From Margaritispora aquatica (Eukaryota; Ascomycota; Leotiomycetes; Helotiales; Discinellaceae): DNA of 64,000 nucleotides. This document shows, in pieces, positions 45,133 through 55,674 of this stretch. The notes below the pieces were generated by a model. That model saw nothing but the letters and a program-made list of their open reading frames with translations, did not search any database and had not been told where the DNA came from. The position numbers were made by a program, and so were the translations under genes. Positions within the stretch are counted from its first letter, which is position 1. Every line of letters starts with the position of its first letter. The stretch is taken from contig VJWN01000004.1 in NCBI GenBank assembly GCA_007644065.1, forward strand, positions 682,001 through 746,000, in the 5' to 3' direction.

Positions 45133-46462
45133 TCAAAGCCTTGAATTCTGCGTCGCTTCGCCATCAGTACTTGAGATTTCAATCCCAAGCTGCCCTCTTG
45201 GCCACTCTATCTCCTTCTGATATTCAGGTTCTAAATGCCGCCAAATATCTTTGAACAATTCATGACTCCAGCCGCTTAGCCACCAAAGTTCAGGTATTCG
45301 GTCAAGAACCACACAGAAATAAGCTGTGATGACCATTGCCACGGGACGTCTCTCACTAAGCAGGTCGATAAACTCCTTTGCCATAGTGTTCGACCAGCCC
45401 AAGGCGATGTGTGGATCCAATGCACCTTCTTCTGTAGCTTGCTTCCCAAAAATCCCTTTGAGAGAGTCAATTGCTGTGGTGTAAACTTCCCTTTCTGCAA
45501 TGTTCTGACTTTTCACATAGTTCAATCGGTGTAACCGTGAGAACTCTGCTTCAATATCACTCCCAAGAGTATACTTTGCACTTTCGGCTTTTGAAATCGA
45601 GTGCTCTTCAGGAATGCATTTCAAATCTTTCGAGACGCCCACGACATTGTTCCAACCCTTCGACAACATGAAGATCTGTATTAGATCATTTAGTATATCT
45701 CCTTTCCTCTTTCCCTCCTGAAGTGGTCTCGCCTGTGCAAAGGCATAGATCACAGTTGCGCTTGAGAAAGCTATGCTAGCAGCATAGTTGTCTTGGTTCA
45801 TGTCTTTGAGTATTGAGCGGTATTCTGCCAAGCCCTGGTTGTGGTGCCTTGTAGCGAGACTAGCATATTTTGCTTCCGCAGCAGCATTTTTGCCAGCATG
45901 AGAGTATGAAAGATGCAAAGATGAAAGAGCGAGAAGGCCATGAAGGAGGAAATGGTGTTCCATGGCTTGTCGAAGTATAACTGTTTGAACAATGTGAAGA
46001 GCCTCAGGATTTCCGGCTACTGAGGCTGCTGTGGCTGTAAACCACTGCAGAACCAACTCGATACCTTCGAGATTCAGACTCGGTGCCATGCTAGGCAAAT
46101 AAACAGGATCTTCTTGGACGTTTGTGGGAGAATCTCTGGGCAGAGGTGAAGCCTCATGACTTTTTTGGCGAGTGTCCTTTTCGGAGGGAGACTTTGCTTT
46201 CCCTTCCTCCATCCAGACTAGACTTGGAGATGGATACACACAATCAAAATTACGAACAGCACATGAACTACAAGCAGGTTGTTCCTCATTGCACTGTCAG
46301 ATTTATCAGCTAGTTCCAAGACAGATTTTCATTTGATGCGGCAATAGTCAAGACAGGCTAGCACTCATAACAACTAGGAGGTACAAGTGAACCTACTTTA
46401 ACACGTCGCCGCTTACAATTCAAGCATCCACGCCGGGACTTCTTATGAGTTTTTCGAATCAT
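45133..46462 (-). CDS. Zn2Cys6 fungal transcription factor
   Basis: Two exons (46397-46462 and 45133-46293) encode 408 aa. The zinc cluster is split by the 103-bp intron: SRRGCLNCKRRRVK ends exon 1 and CNEEQPACSSCAVRNFDCVYP begins exon 2, giving the six cysteines of the Gal4-type DNA-binding domain at about residues 13-42. Exon 1 is only 22 codons and is easily missed. The rest is a fungal transcription-factor-like region of the sterol-uptake/Upc2-related type: LQWFTATAASVAG, a helix ending MEHHFLLHGLLALSSLHLSY, and YVVS-like acidic helices further on. A Ser/Pro-rich linker (residues 44-76) follows the cluster. The target genes are unknown; the SDR just downstream is a candidate. Confidence 0.9.
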
Positions 46463-47468
46463 ACTTTCGCTGGTTGATCACACCAATGGGTGGTCAGAGT
46501 GTTCTCCGGACGAATGGAGCTTAGACACGAAGTATGCGATATGCGTAAATTTGTGTATATAATAGCGGCAATAGAAATGCGTTGCTATGGAGTGGCGTGA
46601 GATGTAACGAGCTAAGATATTTTCTCCCAATTCGGGGGAACGAGGTGGTTTTGTCGTTCTCGCATAGCGTTCCTTGAAGCAGACGGGAAGTGCGAGTACG
46701 AGGACGCTGCGACCATCAAGTCTCGGATCGGCGCACTGATGTAGCGTTGATTCGCCCGCGAAAAGTTCTGTGAAACCTTTGCAAGGATTCTGCATGGTAT
46801 GGGTATGTCACGTATTTCGTATTTCGGCTTTCGGTCCAAAGGCTGGTTCTTCAACATTTAGAGGTTCAGAAGTGCATGCTGACTTGTGTTTCTATGGCCT
46901 ATGTTCATCCTTGTATGTGTAATTCATAGCCATATTTATATTTGAGACCTAGTACGCGTTCAACTTCACATATTTCAATTTACCTCAGAAACTAGTTCTT
47001 AAGATACCGTCTAGCACGCAGGCTGTCAAAATATTCGGTTTTCATCTCGACTCTCAGCCACTTCGACATATCTTTAGTAGGATTTCCTCCGAAGGCATGA
47101 GACTGTTTGCCTCTATCAAAAACGTGAACTTTCAGAGGAATCTTAATTGATACTAACAGTGCGTGCCAAGCGAGGTCAATGCTTTGCTGTCCTTGGTTTA
47201 AAAAAAAACGAGAGGTATGGTATAGCAAGACCAAAGTGCCTTCATATGATCAGCTTCTATGATAGGGGATGTCATGCAGCAATGTATAGCTGAAAAGCTT
47301 ATATCTGTGCTCACTGAAAGATATTGAGAAGGCCAATACTCCTATTCCACAAGTCACTTTTGTAGTAGGTCCTCATATACTTGGTATTGATGAACTTGAA
47401 TTCCTGAACAGTGAGAACTATCAAAAATTCCCAGCCTCAGCAGGCACATTCAGAACTTGTTTAGCAAT
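46463..47468. other. Intergenic, no supported gene
   Basis: Upstream region of the Zn2Cys6 gene and 3' flank of the 73-aa gene. A minus-strand frame at 46992-47234 (80 codons) ends in a charged run (DMSKWLRVEMKTEYFDSLRARR) that looks protein-like but has no convincing start or partner exon. It could be a gene remnant. Confidence 0.35.
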
Positions 47469-47793
47469 TCAAAACTTGTTTATCTCATCGTTGACAACAT
47501 TGTTGACTTCAGCATCGAAGCCAGCTGGAACCCCTTCCTTTGTGGCAAACTCGTCGACGGCTGTAAATATCAGTCTTTGCGATTATGATCAAGTCGGTGA
47601 GACTTACCAGAGTCCACCATGGTATCCTCTCCTTTCTTAGATTCTCCATTGCTAGATAGCAAGTTAGCGGTTGAGATTTACGGAGACTCAAGCTGGATGT
47701 CGCATACGCTTCGTTAGCATTGTTATCACCATCATTTCCACCTTGTCCAGTAGCAACCTCCTCGACCTCCTTGACATCATCCATAAGACCCAT
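47469..47793 (-). CDS. Small hydrophilic protein (73 aa), possibly stress-related
   Basis: Three exons (47708-47793, 47608-47651, 47469-47560) encode 73 aa. The introns are 56 and 47 bp and all phases agree. The protein starts MGLMDDVKEVEEVATGQGG, is rich in Asn, Asp, Glu and Gly, and ends VNNVVNDEINKF. It is acidic and probably disordered, with an amphipathic end. Small, hydrophilic proteins of this kind in filamentous fungi are often stress- or conidiation-induced; the resemblance is in style only and I cannot name a family. A STRE word (AGGGG/CCCCT) lies about 140 nt upstream, which supports stress control. Because each exon is under 30 codons, the gene is invisible to simple ORF searches. 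Confidence 0.65.
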
Positions 47794-49054
47794 TTTCGAT
47801 AGGTGTGTTGGTAGTAAGCTGCTGTATAGATATACGTTAGAATTTGTATAACATTTATGATGCAGAAGTATTGCTTACATTATGTGGTGTGTTGTTGTAA
47901 AGAGATAGGATGAGAATGGAAGCCAAGGCAAAGAGGGGGAGAGCCAAGACTTCTATATACCCTGACTTTAAGTCAACTTGTTGTTATTAGCTGCCAAAAA
48001 GCTTGATTTCAAGCCATAAAGCTTGTTTCACAGTTCGACAAGGGCTTTACTGTCTTTCATGGATCTTATGGTACCAATTTAGCGAATCATGAGCCAGAAT
48101 CGAAGCTCGAAGCTTATCATTCGTGTGGAGGACTGCCTGTCAATAGCATGCGTTCTATCTGCATAGAAAGAGGGGCTTATAAAAAACCAGGTATTCTTCA
48201 ATGTATGCAGAGTGGTGGAGTATTGGGCGGACCATGACGAGTTGGACATCAAAATTCATAAGCGAGCCAGAGCTTGCTGGTAACCTTTGCCATGAACAAA
48301 GGTGATAGCAATTTATGATGCTCATTGTTCTAAGATACAGCTACTACTTTGCTCTGAAAGCTAATAGATTGTTAGAAGAATTAAAGTCACATATCTCAAG
48401 CAATGTTTCGCATTCTGTTCCAGTGCCAGCGAATGATTGAATTCAGCGGGCAGACTTGCCTTGAGTTGCAGGCAAATGGTACAAAATCCCTTATCACGAA
48501 TAGCCCCTGCGGCTCTAGTTGAACGTCATGAAAGCTGTTTTCGAGCTAGTTATCCTTGGGAGTTCAGATTCTGGGTCAAATATCCAAGATTTCAAGGTTG
48601 AGTTGAGGGGCTGATGTCCTATGGTTGGTCATATCTCACTTTACCCCTCAATAGTGGGGTTGGTCTCAGAAATAGCTAGCATGAGATCACTGGATGAAGA
48701 GTCCACAATTCACAGCATGGACAATACAGCAATGCTAATAATCATGCTAGAGCGCTGTTATGAGCATCTAGATATTTCGCTTCGAGAAGCTTGGCATTCA
48801 AGGGACCAACCTGAAATTTAGTAGCATGACATGTGATTCTCGTTAGATTTCATTTCCCCACATTAAATTGTCACGATAAGAGCTTCCCGATAAAGCTTGC
48901 TGAAAATGGGGTAGACGATGTACTAACCTGAGCATATGTACATGCTCATTCTTTGTATCTTTTGTTTCTTTCTAATATTCTCTCAACTCACCTATAACCT
49001 ATAACCTAGCACTGCTCTTACTTAAGAATTATCTGTCACTATTATAATCTCAGA
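47794..49054. other. Divergent intergenic region
   Basis: Lies between the 73-aa gene (minus) and the asparaginase (plus). It holds both promoters and no supported gene. Confidence 0.45.
47934..47938 (+). promoter_or_regulatory. STRE-like AGGGG element
   Basis: AGGGGG (CCCCCT on the minus strand) about 140 nt upstream of the 73-aa gene start. CCCCT is the core of the stress response element bound by Msn2/4-type zinc-finger factors. The word is short, so chance occurrence is possible. Confidence 0.3.
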
Positions 49055-50443
49055 ATGGAATATAGAAAAGCACCTAGCATTACACCTCGACTAATTATTC
49101 ATGGGGGAGCTGGCAACATACTCCCCTCCAACCTCCCACCTACGAAGTATAAGCAATACCACGATTCACTACTCTCTATACTCGCATCGACGCACTACTT
49201 CCTTACTCACCCCTCATCATTTCCTCTTGAGACACGCGATCATGCCTCAGCACTCGATACCGTGACCTTCGCAGTCACCCAGCTCGAAGACAACCCACTC
49301 TTCAATTCCGGCCATGGCGCAGTCTTCACACGCGAAGGCGTCAATGAGCTCGAGGCTTCAATTATGGTATCTAAGGGCAAGAAGAAGCGAGGTGTGGGAT
49401 TGATGGGACTACAACATGTTAAGAACCCTATCAAGCTCGCGAGGGAAATGCTCTTACATGGAGAGGAAGATGTCGAAGGTGGGAAGGGAGGAGTGAGGGG
49501 TCCTACGACTGGCGCGCAGGGGCACAGTCAGCTGCACATCTTCAGCGGCGAGGAGCTGGCACGACAATGGGGTATGGAGATGGTTGAGCCAAGTTACTAC
49601 TTCACACAAGCACGATGGGACGAGCATCTGCGAGGCTTAAGTAAGGAAAGCGAAGGTGGGGTAGCGACTTGGGATGCTGAAGACTTCTTCCCACAAGGTA
49701 CCTGCGGCGCAGTCGCACTTGATAGTGAGGGCGTTATAGCTGTAGCTACGAGCACTGGTGGTATGACGAACAAACTCACTGGACGAATTGGTGATACACC
49801 AACGCTCGGAGCTGGATTCTGGGCAGAGGACTGGGAAGAGGGAGTGCCTTGCAAAACAGAAATTCTGTTGCGCCAACAAGCTCCAGGGCTGATTCTCACA
49901 GATACCTTGAAAGGTCTGCTGGCAGATTGCTTCCCAAGTCTGAGCTTATATACTCCACTACCTGGTAGCGACACCGAGCTACATAGTATCAGTGGCTACA
50001 AAGTCTTCCGATCAACTGGCATGTCTGGAACAGGTAACGGAGACTCTTTCCTCCGAACCAATGCAGTTCGAACAGCATCTGCAATTGCACGATACCGTCC
50101 CAATACCTCTCTTCAAGTAGCTTTAAGTGAGATTACAGGTCCTGGTGGCGATCTCGCAAACAGTGCAGGGGAGAGGTGGCAGCAGACAGGCGAAGGCGAA
50201 GGTGGGATAATTGGCATTGAGCTCACTGTATTTACCAATTCGGAAGGCGAGATGAAAAGTTCAGTCTCCCACATTGTAGATGATTACAATTGTGGAGGTA
50301 TGTTCCGTGCTTCGGTACAAAAGAATGGCAGGGCGGTGATGAGGGCGTGGAGGCCTGATCAGTACGAAGGGCTCGAATACTATGAGGGGGAGGGGAAAGA
50401 GTATGATCTCCGAGATTGGCTGGACGAGAAAATGCTGATGTAA
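49055..50443 (+). CDS. Isoaspartyl peptidase/L-asparaginase (plant type, Ntn hydrolase)
   Basis: Single exon, 462 aa. RLIIHGGAGNI opens the Asparaginase_2 fold and DNPLFNSGHGAVFT follows. The autocatalytic Thr is in FFPQGTCGAVALD (Thr216), where cleavage before Thr gives alpha and beta subunits. STGGMTNKLTGRIGDTP (233-249) forms the substrate pocket: Thr234 and the Arg and Asp of GRIGD contact the aspartyl group. The protein is longer than the 310-350 aa of plant and bacterial enzymes, mainly because of a linker before Thr216 (about residues 137-213) and a C-terminal addition (RPDQYEGLEYYEGEGKE). A linker of variable length before the nucleophile is normal in the family. Reaction: release of aspartate from isoaspartyl peptides or of ammonia from asparagine. 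No signal peptide. Confidence 0.92.
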   Translation: MEYRKAPSITPRLIIHGGAGNILPSNLPPTKYKQYHDSLLSILASTHYFLTHPSSFPLETRDHASALDTVTFAVTQLEDNPLFNSGHGAVFTREGVNELEASIMVSKGKKKRGVGLMGLQHVKNPIKLAREMLLHGEEDVEGGKGGVRGPTTGAQGHSQLHIFSGEELARQWGMEMVEPSYYFTQARWDEHLRGLSKESEGGVATWDAEDFFPQGTCGAVALDSEGVIAVATSTGGMTNKLTGRIGDTPTLGAGFWAEDWEEGVPCKTEILLRQQAPGLILTDTLKGLLADCFPSLSLYTPLPGSDTELHSISGYKVFRSTGMSGTGNGDSFLRTNAVRTASAIARYRPNTSLQVALSEITGPGGDLANSAGERWQQTGEGEGGIIGIELTVFTNSEGEMKSSVSHIVDDYNCGGMFRASVQKNGRAVMRAWRPDQYEGLEYYEGEGKEYDLRDWLDEKMLM

Positions 50444-50949
50444 GTCATTGCCAATGAAATCTGAAATCTGATTCAAATCACCCAAGGCTAGATCAATCGT
50501 CGTTGTCTGAAAATGCGAAATGGAAGTTTTCTTAGATCAGTGAGAAGAAAGAGAGTGCTCTTAACATAAAACAAGACAAGTTTTGATCTGAGAAAGCTAT
50601 GGAGACATTATCTGAGCAATAGTTGGGTCAACTATCCTGCCAATGCTGGTGCCGAACTTCTGTCGTCAACCTAGAAATAAATATTACAACTACGAATAAA
50701 GCTCTGCACCAAATATTGACTGATTATCAACAACAACCTGGAACAGTCTAATTCATCAAGAGATTCGATCAATTTAAATCCCGGCGTGTGTGAGTGTGTT
50801 AGAGCCATCACGGATGGCATTTTGGTTCCTAGTCTAGCTCAAGGGTGTTGCTCTAAAGCTAAATTTATTTTTGAGCTACCAAACGAAATCATGCAGGTGC
50901 CAACTAGGCATGGGGTGAACGCATCTAACCATACCTAAATCTGAAAACC
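50444..50949. other. Convergent intergenic region
   Basis: 3' flanks of the asparaginase and FMO genes, which point toward each other. No gene is seen. Confidence 0.5.
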
Positions 50950-52952
50950 TCAACGATCGCTATACTCACAAATTCCCTCCTCTAAAGCCTTGATCTGTAA
51001 AGCCAGCATTCTCGACCAGTACCTACACAGCGCCAGGTTTCCACCATGAAACCAGAAACCAGGATGTCCAGTCTTCCTCCACATAGTCCTAAGCTCTCCC
51101 TCCTCATCAAATCCCCAAACATCATTAACCTGGTCCGCCAGCTCATCGCCAAATATTCGGCGAGCTTGCGAACGCATGTTCTTGTATCCAGTCGCGAAGA
51201 TGATCTCATCAGCCTCAAGCTCTGACCCATCCGCGAATTTCATACCATGTGGCGTTATCTCGGTGATTTCTTGACCTTGCTTGATTTTGATCTTGCCGTC
51301 AATGATGAGCTGCGACGCGCCCACGTCGATATAGTATCCGCCACCGCGCTGAAAGTACTTCATGAACAGACCGGCTCCGTCTGGTCCGGAATCGAGCTTG
51401 AACCCGGCTTTGGTGAGGCCAGCGAGGAGATCTTTGTCGTGCTCAGCCTGAAGAGCTGTCACGTCGCGTTGGATGCCCTTGAGGATTGGTGAGGGAATGC
51501 TCCAGAATGCGAGGTCGGCATCTTCGACTGGCGGGCCTTGCTCGTCGTAAAGGCCTTTGAGACCGATGTCTAAGATTGCTTTCGATGAAATAACACATGT
51601 GGATGATCGTTGGACCATTGTCACATCGTATCCCTTTTCGTAAAAGTCTTGCGAAATGTCATGACCACTCTGTCAGGAAGTTAATTTCTGGTTCTGAAAA
51701 TTTCATGAAGAAGCTTACATTGCAACATCCTACCACGATGGCTTTCTTGCCCTTGCCATCCATCTTGGCACCGGTGAATTGAGAAGAGTGGCAAAGTCGG
51801 TCGCCTTTGAAGTCCGAGATACCTGGGATGTGGGAGGGGAAATTCTTCTCTCCTGAGTGTCCTGTAGCTTGTACGATATGTTTTGGATGAAGGGTACGTG
51901 TTTCCGTAGTACCATCAGCCTTTGTGCGTTCAAGAACAACTGTCCACTGCTTCTTCGAGCCATCCCATTTAGAGCTCTTGATAGTTGTGCGGGTCCAGAC
52001 ATTCAATTCAAGAAGTTTTGCGTAAGATTCGAAAAATTCTGCCAACTTATCCTTGGGTGTGAAGATCGGCCAGTGAGGAGGGAAATTGACATAAGGCAAA
52101 TGGTCATACCAGACAGGATCGTGAAGAACGAGTTGATGGTATCTTTGGCGCCAATTGTCTCCAATTCTTTCGTTGCGGTCGATGATCAGAGCATCTACGC
52201 CAAGCATTTTTAGGCGAGCGGCAGGTGTCAAACCCCCTTGACCTGCACCTATTTCATTTATTAGCAAGACTCAAATGCTATCATAAAAATGGCCCTATAC
52301 CTAGAATAAGCACGGCAGGCTCGCTATTTTCGTAGTTCTCATCCGCTACACGGCGTTCCTGCCAGTTTTTCCTACCTGGCTGTCCACCATGAGCAACACC
52401 CTCTGGACGACGCCCGAAAGTGGCTTCCTCGTGACCCTTCAGCTCTCTCATCGAAGTAAATAGCGTGAAAGCTTTCAACTTGCCATCTTGTTGAACGAGC
52501 CTCGCAACGCCAATACCCCTTCCAATATCCGATTCTGTGGTAACGAATGTCTGTACACCTTGGATTTTGCCCTGACCATCAAATCCCGTGATAACTGGGC
52601 GTCTGAAGTCACTACTTCGATCGATCGCGATACTCTTGATTCTGCAACCTTCTGATAGGAACTCCTTCATCTTCTCTGGCCCCTTGAAGGTGTGAGAGTT
52701 CCATGATAAGCAGAAGTGGTCACGCCAATATGCCTCAGGAAGGAACAGGTCTGTAAATGCATCGAAATTGGAACTTGAGATGGCTTTGTTGAACGAGTCT
52801 ACCCATTGCTCTGTTGCTTTCTCGAAGTCATCAGGCTTCACAACCTTGATGCCAGATAGGTCTGCAATCTTGAGATTGACTGATCCAGGTTCGACACGAT
52901 TGTAAGAGGGAATTGCATGTGAGGGAATGCTTTGCGTAGCTGCGGCCGCCAT
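50950..52952 (-). CDS. Flavin-dependent monooxygenase with N-terminal SnoaL-like domain
   Basis: Three exons (52301-52952, 51719-52248, 50950-51669) encode 633 aa. Residues 40-195 resemble a SnoaL/NTF2-like domain (WVDSFNKAISSSNFDAFTDLFLPEAYWRDH). The flavoprotein part follows: AVLILGAGQGGLTPAARL (FAD Rossmann, 218-223), RIGDNWRQRYHQLVLHDPVWYDHLPYV (FMO-like), HIVQATGHSG, a second nucleotide-binding loop VVGCCNSGHDIS (NADPH), and FATGYK near 552-557, typical of YUCCA-like FMOs. Introns of 52 and 49 bp sit exactly inside the two nucleotide-binding loops, so unspliced frames miss them. This architecture is common in fungi, with substrate unknown. Probably a soluble cytosolic enzyme oxygenating a small molecule. 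Confidence 0.93.
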
Positions 52953-54377
52953 ATTCCTTGCTTGGACGTAAACGAAGAGAATTGATTATGTTGGAGGTGA
53001 ATGAGGGGAAACTCAACCGTTGAAAAGTTTTAGATATCGAAGTGTCACCAAGTAGTGCGTGTAACTATTTGTATGACCTCGAAATAAAGAGAAGCGGAAA
53101 TAACCCGTCAGTCCGGGGAAGGCGAATTGCGGGATCGTGCGGGGTTCGCTTGTTCAATGCAAGTCCAAAGCCTACTTAGGAAAGGAGTGTCGCCAAACCT
53201 TCCCCGTTTAATTTCTTTTGGAGCCTCACGCGCCGGAGTGGATTCTGGGGCCAGCGGAAACTTTGTTTGTTGTCTGACTTGTAGTGCTAGTGCATTTGTG
53301 TGTCGCGAGTTTGGCATTCCAACAAAGGGTGGGGCAACAAGAACCGAATCTGGAATCTCGGTTGAGCCCCTTTCAAGTAGACGAGCCAAAGTATCTGCGT
53401 TGTATACCTATCATTGAAGTCCTGCTAGATGATATGATCAACTGTATCTTTGCAGCGAAGTTAATCACGTCTAGAAAGTGCAATTTCTAGAGAGCAAACA
53501 GTGCCTAGCATGTGGAGTTATGAATACGTTGGGACATCCCAATCTTCTCTTCTCCCTTGACTAAACTGCTTGAGCGGGTGGCAGGGAAAAGATAAGAACC
53601 GCAAAGGTCAAATAAGATTTCATGTCTCTTGATGACGAGCACACGTTAGTATCCAAAGCTTGCCTTCCCATATTCTCCTTGCAGGCTTGCGCAAAGTCCT
53701 TGTGTATAAATAGCTCCTCGGAAAGGGGTTTTCCCAGGAAAAATAGGATGTTTCAGGACTCGAATAGGAAGCATAGCTTTAGAGACTGTTTGAAGTACAT
53801 TGATTCGGGTTAGCTATATACTATATTCATATCGATTAAGAAACCGCCTTGCTTGTGAACAACTATGTTGGGGTGGTGTGGAGGTGATTTAAATTTTTAC
53901 AACGATCCCAAATTCGACAGACGAACTTTTACTTCATATCAAAATTAGTCGGTTGCTTTTCAACACATCGCAAAGATCACAGAGACGATTCACAGGGGAG
54001 TACTGAAAGTGTTCATGCCATACAAACATCAAGTTCACGTTCAAGGAATTTGCTTCACTTAAGTTGCCTTCTAAACACCGATTCACTTTCTACTAGTTCA
54101 ATTGTTCTGCTTCCTTCTATAATTGATCTTGAAAGGTGAATCCCAAATTCATGAAAGTGACATATATAATGCGGCTACTTTTTCTTGACTATTTTCCCAT
54201 CTCCCATATTTTCTACCAACTTTCCCACAACGAAACAACAACTGCACCTCAAATCTGAAACTTGAAAATTCCATTACCAAAAGCCCAATACTCTAAAAGG
54301 TAGTTACCACCCTCTACTCTGTCGTTTATCCCACATGCACACACTTACACACGCTTTTACTTTAGACAATCACAAAA
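52953..54377. other. Divergent intergenic region
   Basis: About 1.4 kb between the FMO gene (minus) and the small secreted protein (plus). The frames on both strands at 53108-53417 are not supported by motifs. The last 200 bases are the leader and promoter of the gene at 54378, rich in C and A. Confidence 0.45.
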
Positions 54378-55253
54378 ATGCACCTTTTTAACCTCATCTT
54401 TGCCCTCCTCAGCCTGCTCGCCATCACCTTCGCAGCTCCAGCCGTCAGCAAAGCTTCCGCTAGCGTATCATCCATCGATGAAGTCTTCAACAGCACTCTC
54501 TCCGTTCGTAGTTTCCCCGGTGGCTTCGACAATGTCAATGCTCAACCTCATTTCGGCTGGCCATACTGCCGCAACAATCGTGCTGAGCGTGGAGAGGTAA
54601 GCGACTGTCTTTGCGATCTTCAATTCTATACCACCGTCGTCTCGACCTTCCTTCTCCTTTGCTTCTCGAGCATGCGCAACCTCCCTCACCGCATAATTAA
54701 ACGCTTTGAACTACGTGGGATAGACGACTGACTCGGATCTTGATATCAATAGGAGTGCATCTTTACTACGCGCCAGACCAGTCCTAACAGCGAATTTTTC
54801 GAAATCTATCTCTTCGACCACAACGTAGGAGCTCCTTCCCGGCACGAGACTGTTCCAAATATCAAATCTAATAAACCTCTTAGTGTGTCCTGATCGGCGT
54901 CAACGACCACGTTCACTACTGGATGAAAAATTGGTGCGCACTCCTGGTAACCTGCTACTGCACTGAAAAAAATATCCTAACATCGCACTCAGGAACTTCT
55001 ACTCTCAGCTTCCATATTCCATCGTCATTGATTCTACGGGCGGCGGCAAAATGTAAGTCTTTCACAAAGATAACACATGCAGTTGCATGTCTTCCGTGTT
55101 GAAGCGTGCTGACTTGGTGGTAGTGGCTTCTGGTATGCAGGCAGATTGATCACGCCTCGGGAGTATCGTGGGTACGAATGTTATAATACTGGTGACGGAA
55201 ACAAGTGGAGCATTCTTCCAGCGTGCCAGATTCGTTGGGATTGCTCCTCTTAA
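54378..55253 (+). CDS. Small secreted six-cysteine protein, effector-like
   Basis: Five exons (54378-54596, 54753-54824, 54884-54933, 54993-55052, 55124-55253) encode 176 aa. A clear signal peptide (MHLFNLIFALLSLLAITFAA) is followed by a Ser/Ala-rich pro-segment and a mature region with exactly six cysteines, at 64, 75, 98, 153, 168 and 174. The even number fits three disulfide bonds. Beta-rich stretches (FFEIYLFDHN, GVNDHVHYWMKNW, YSIVIDSTGGGKIGFWYAGRL) suggest a compact secreted fold. No known domain is recognised. Size, secretion and cysteine content match the loose definition of a fungal effector or secreted defence/antimicrobial protein, but there is no direct evidence of host interaction. 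Phases agree at all four junctions and the model uses canonical GT-AG borders, which supports a real gene despite no homolog being named. Confidence 0.78.
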
Positions 55254-55674
55254 ATGCTAAATTGGGAAAGCGAGAGATGACTAGGTAAGTCTGTATATCA
55301 GGGCATTGAGACTTTTAGACGTCTCGACTGCTGTCCTCGGATATTTTAGCATAGCTAAGGTACCTTATACGGACAAATTTCTCTTGCACATTCAATTTTG
55401 TCTTAGCATGGTTTGATCAACGCAATAAAAAGGTTTCATTATTGCCAAGTCTCAATTTGACCGTGATGTGATGTCATATTTTAAGAAACCAAAGATAGAA
55501 TTCGAAGCAAGCAGGCTTATTTGATAGATCAAAGAAGATAGAACTTCTTTAACACGTCGAGTTCGACCTTATCATCATTTCTATGCAACGAATCATATGT
55601 TGAAGATGATGAAGCAAGTCTAGACATTGATAAATTACCTTACTTCAAGATTTCACCCCACCTAGCAATGTTTT
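55254..55674. other. Convergent intergenic region
   Basis: 3' flanks of the small secreted protein and the chitinase. No further gene is seen. Confidence 0.5.

Noticed and set aside
43872..46462. SDR plus Zn2Cys6 regulator as a secondary-metabolite cluster
   Set aside because: No PKS, NRPS, terpene synthase or other backbone enzyme is present in the window.
46992..47234. 80-codon minus-strand ORF with a charged end
   Set aside because: No clear start or partner exon; possibly a gene remnant.
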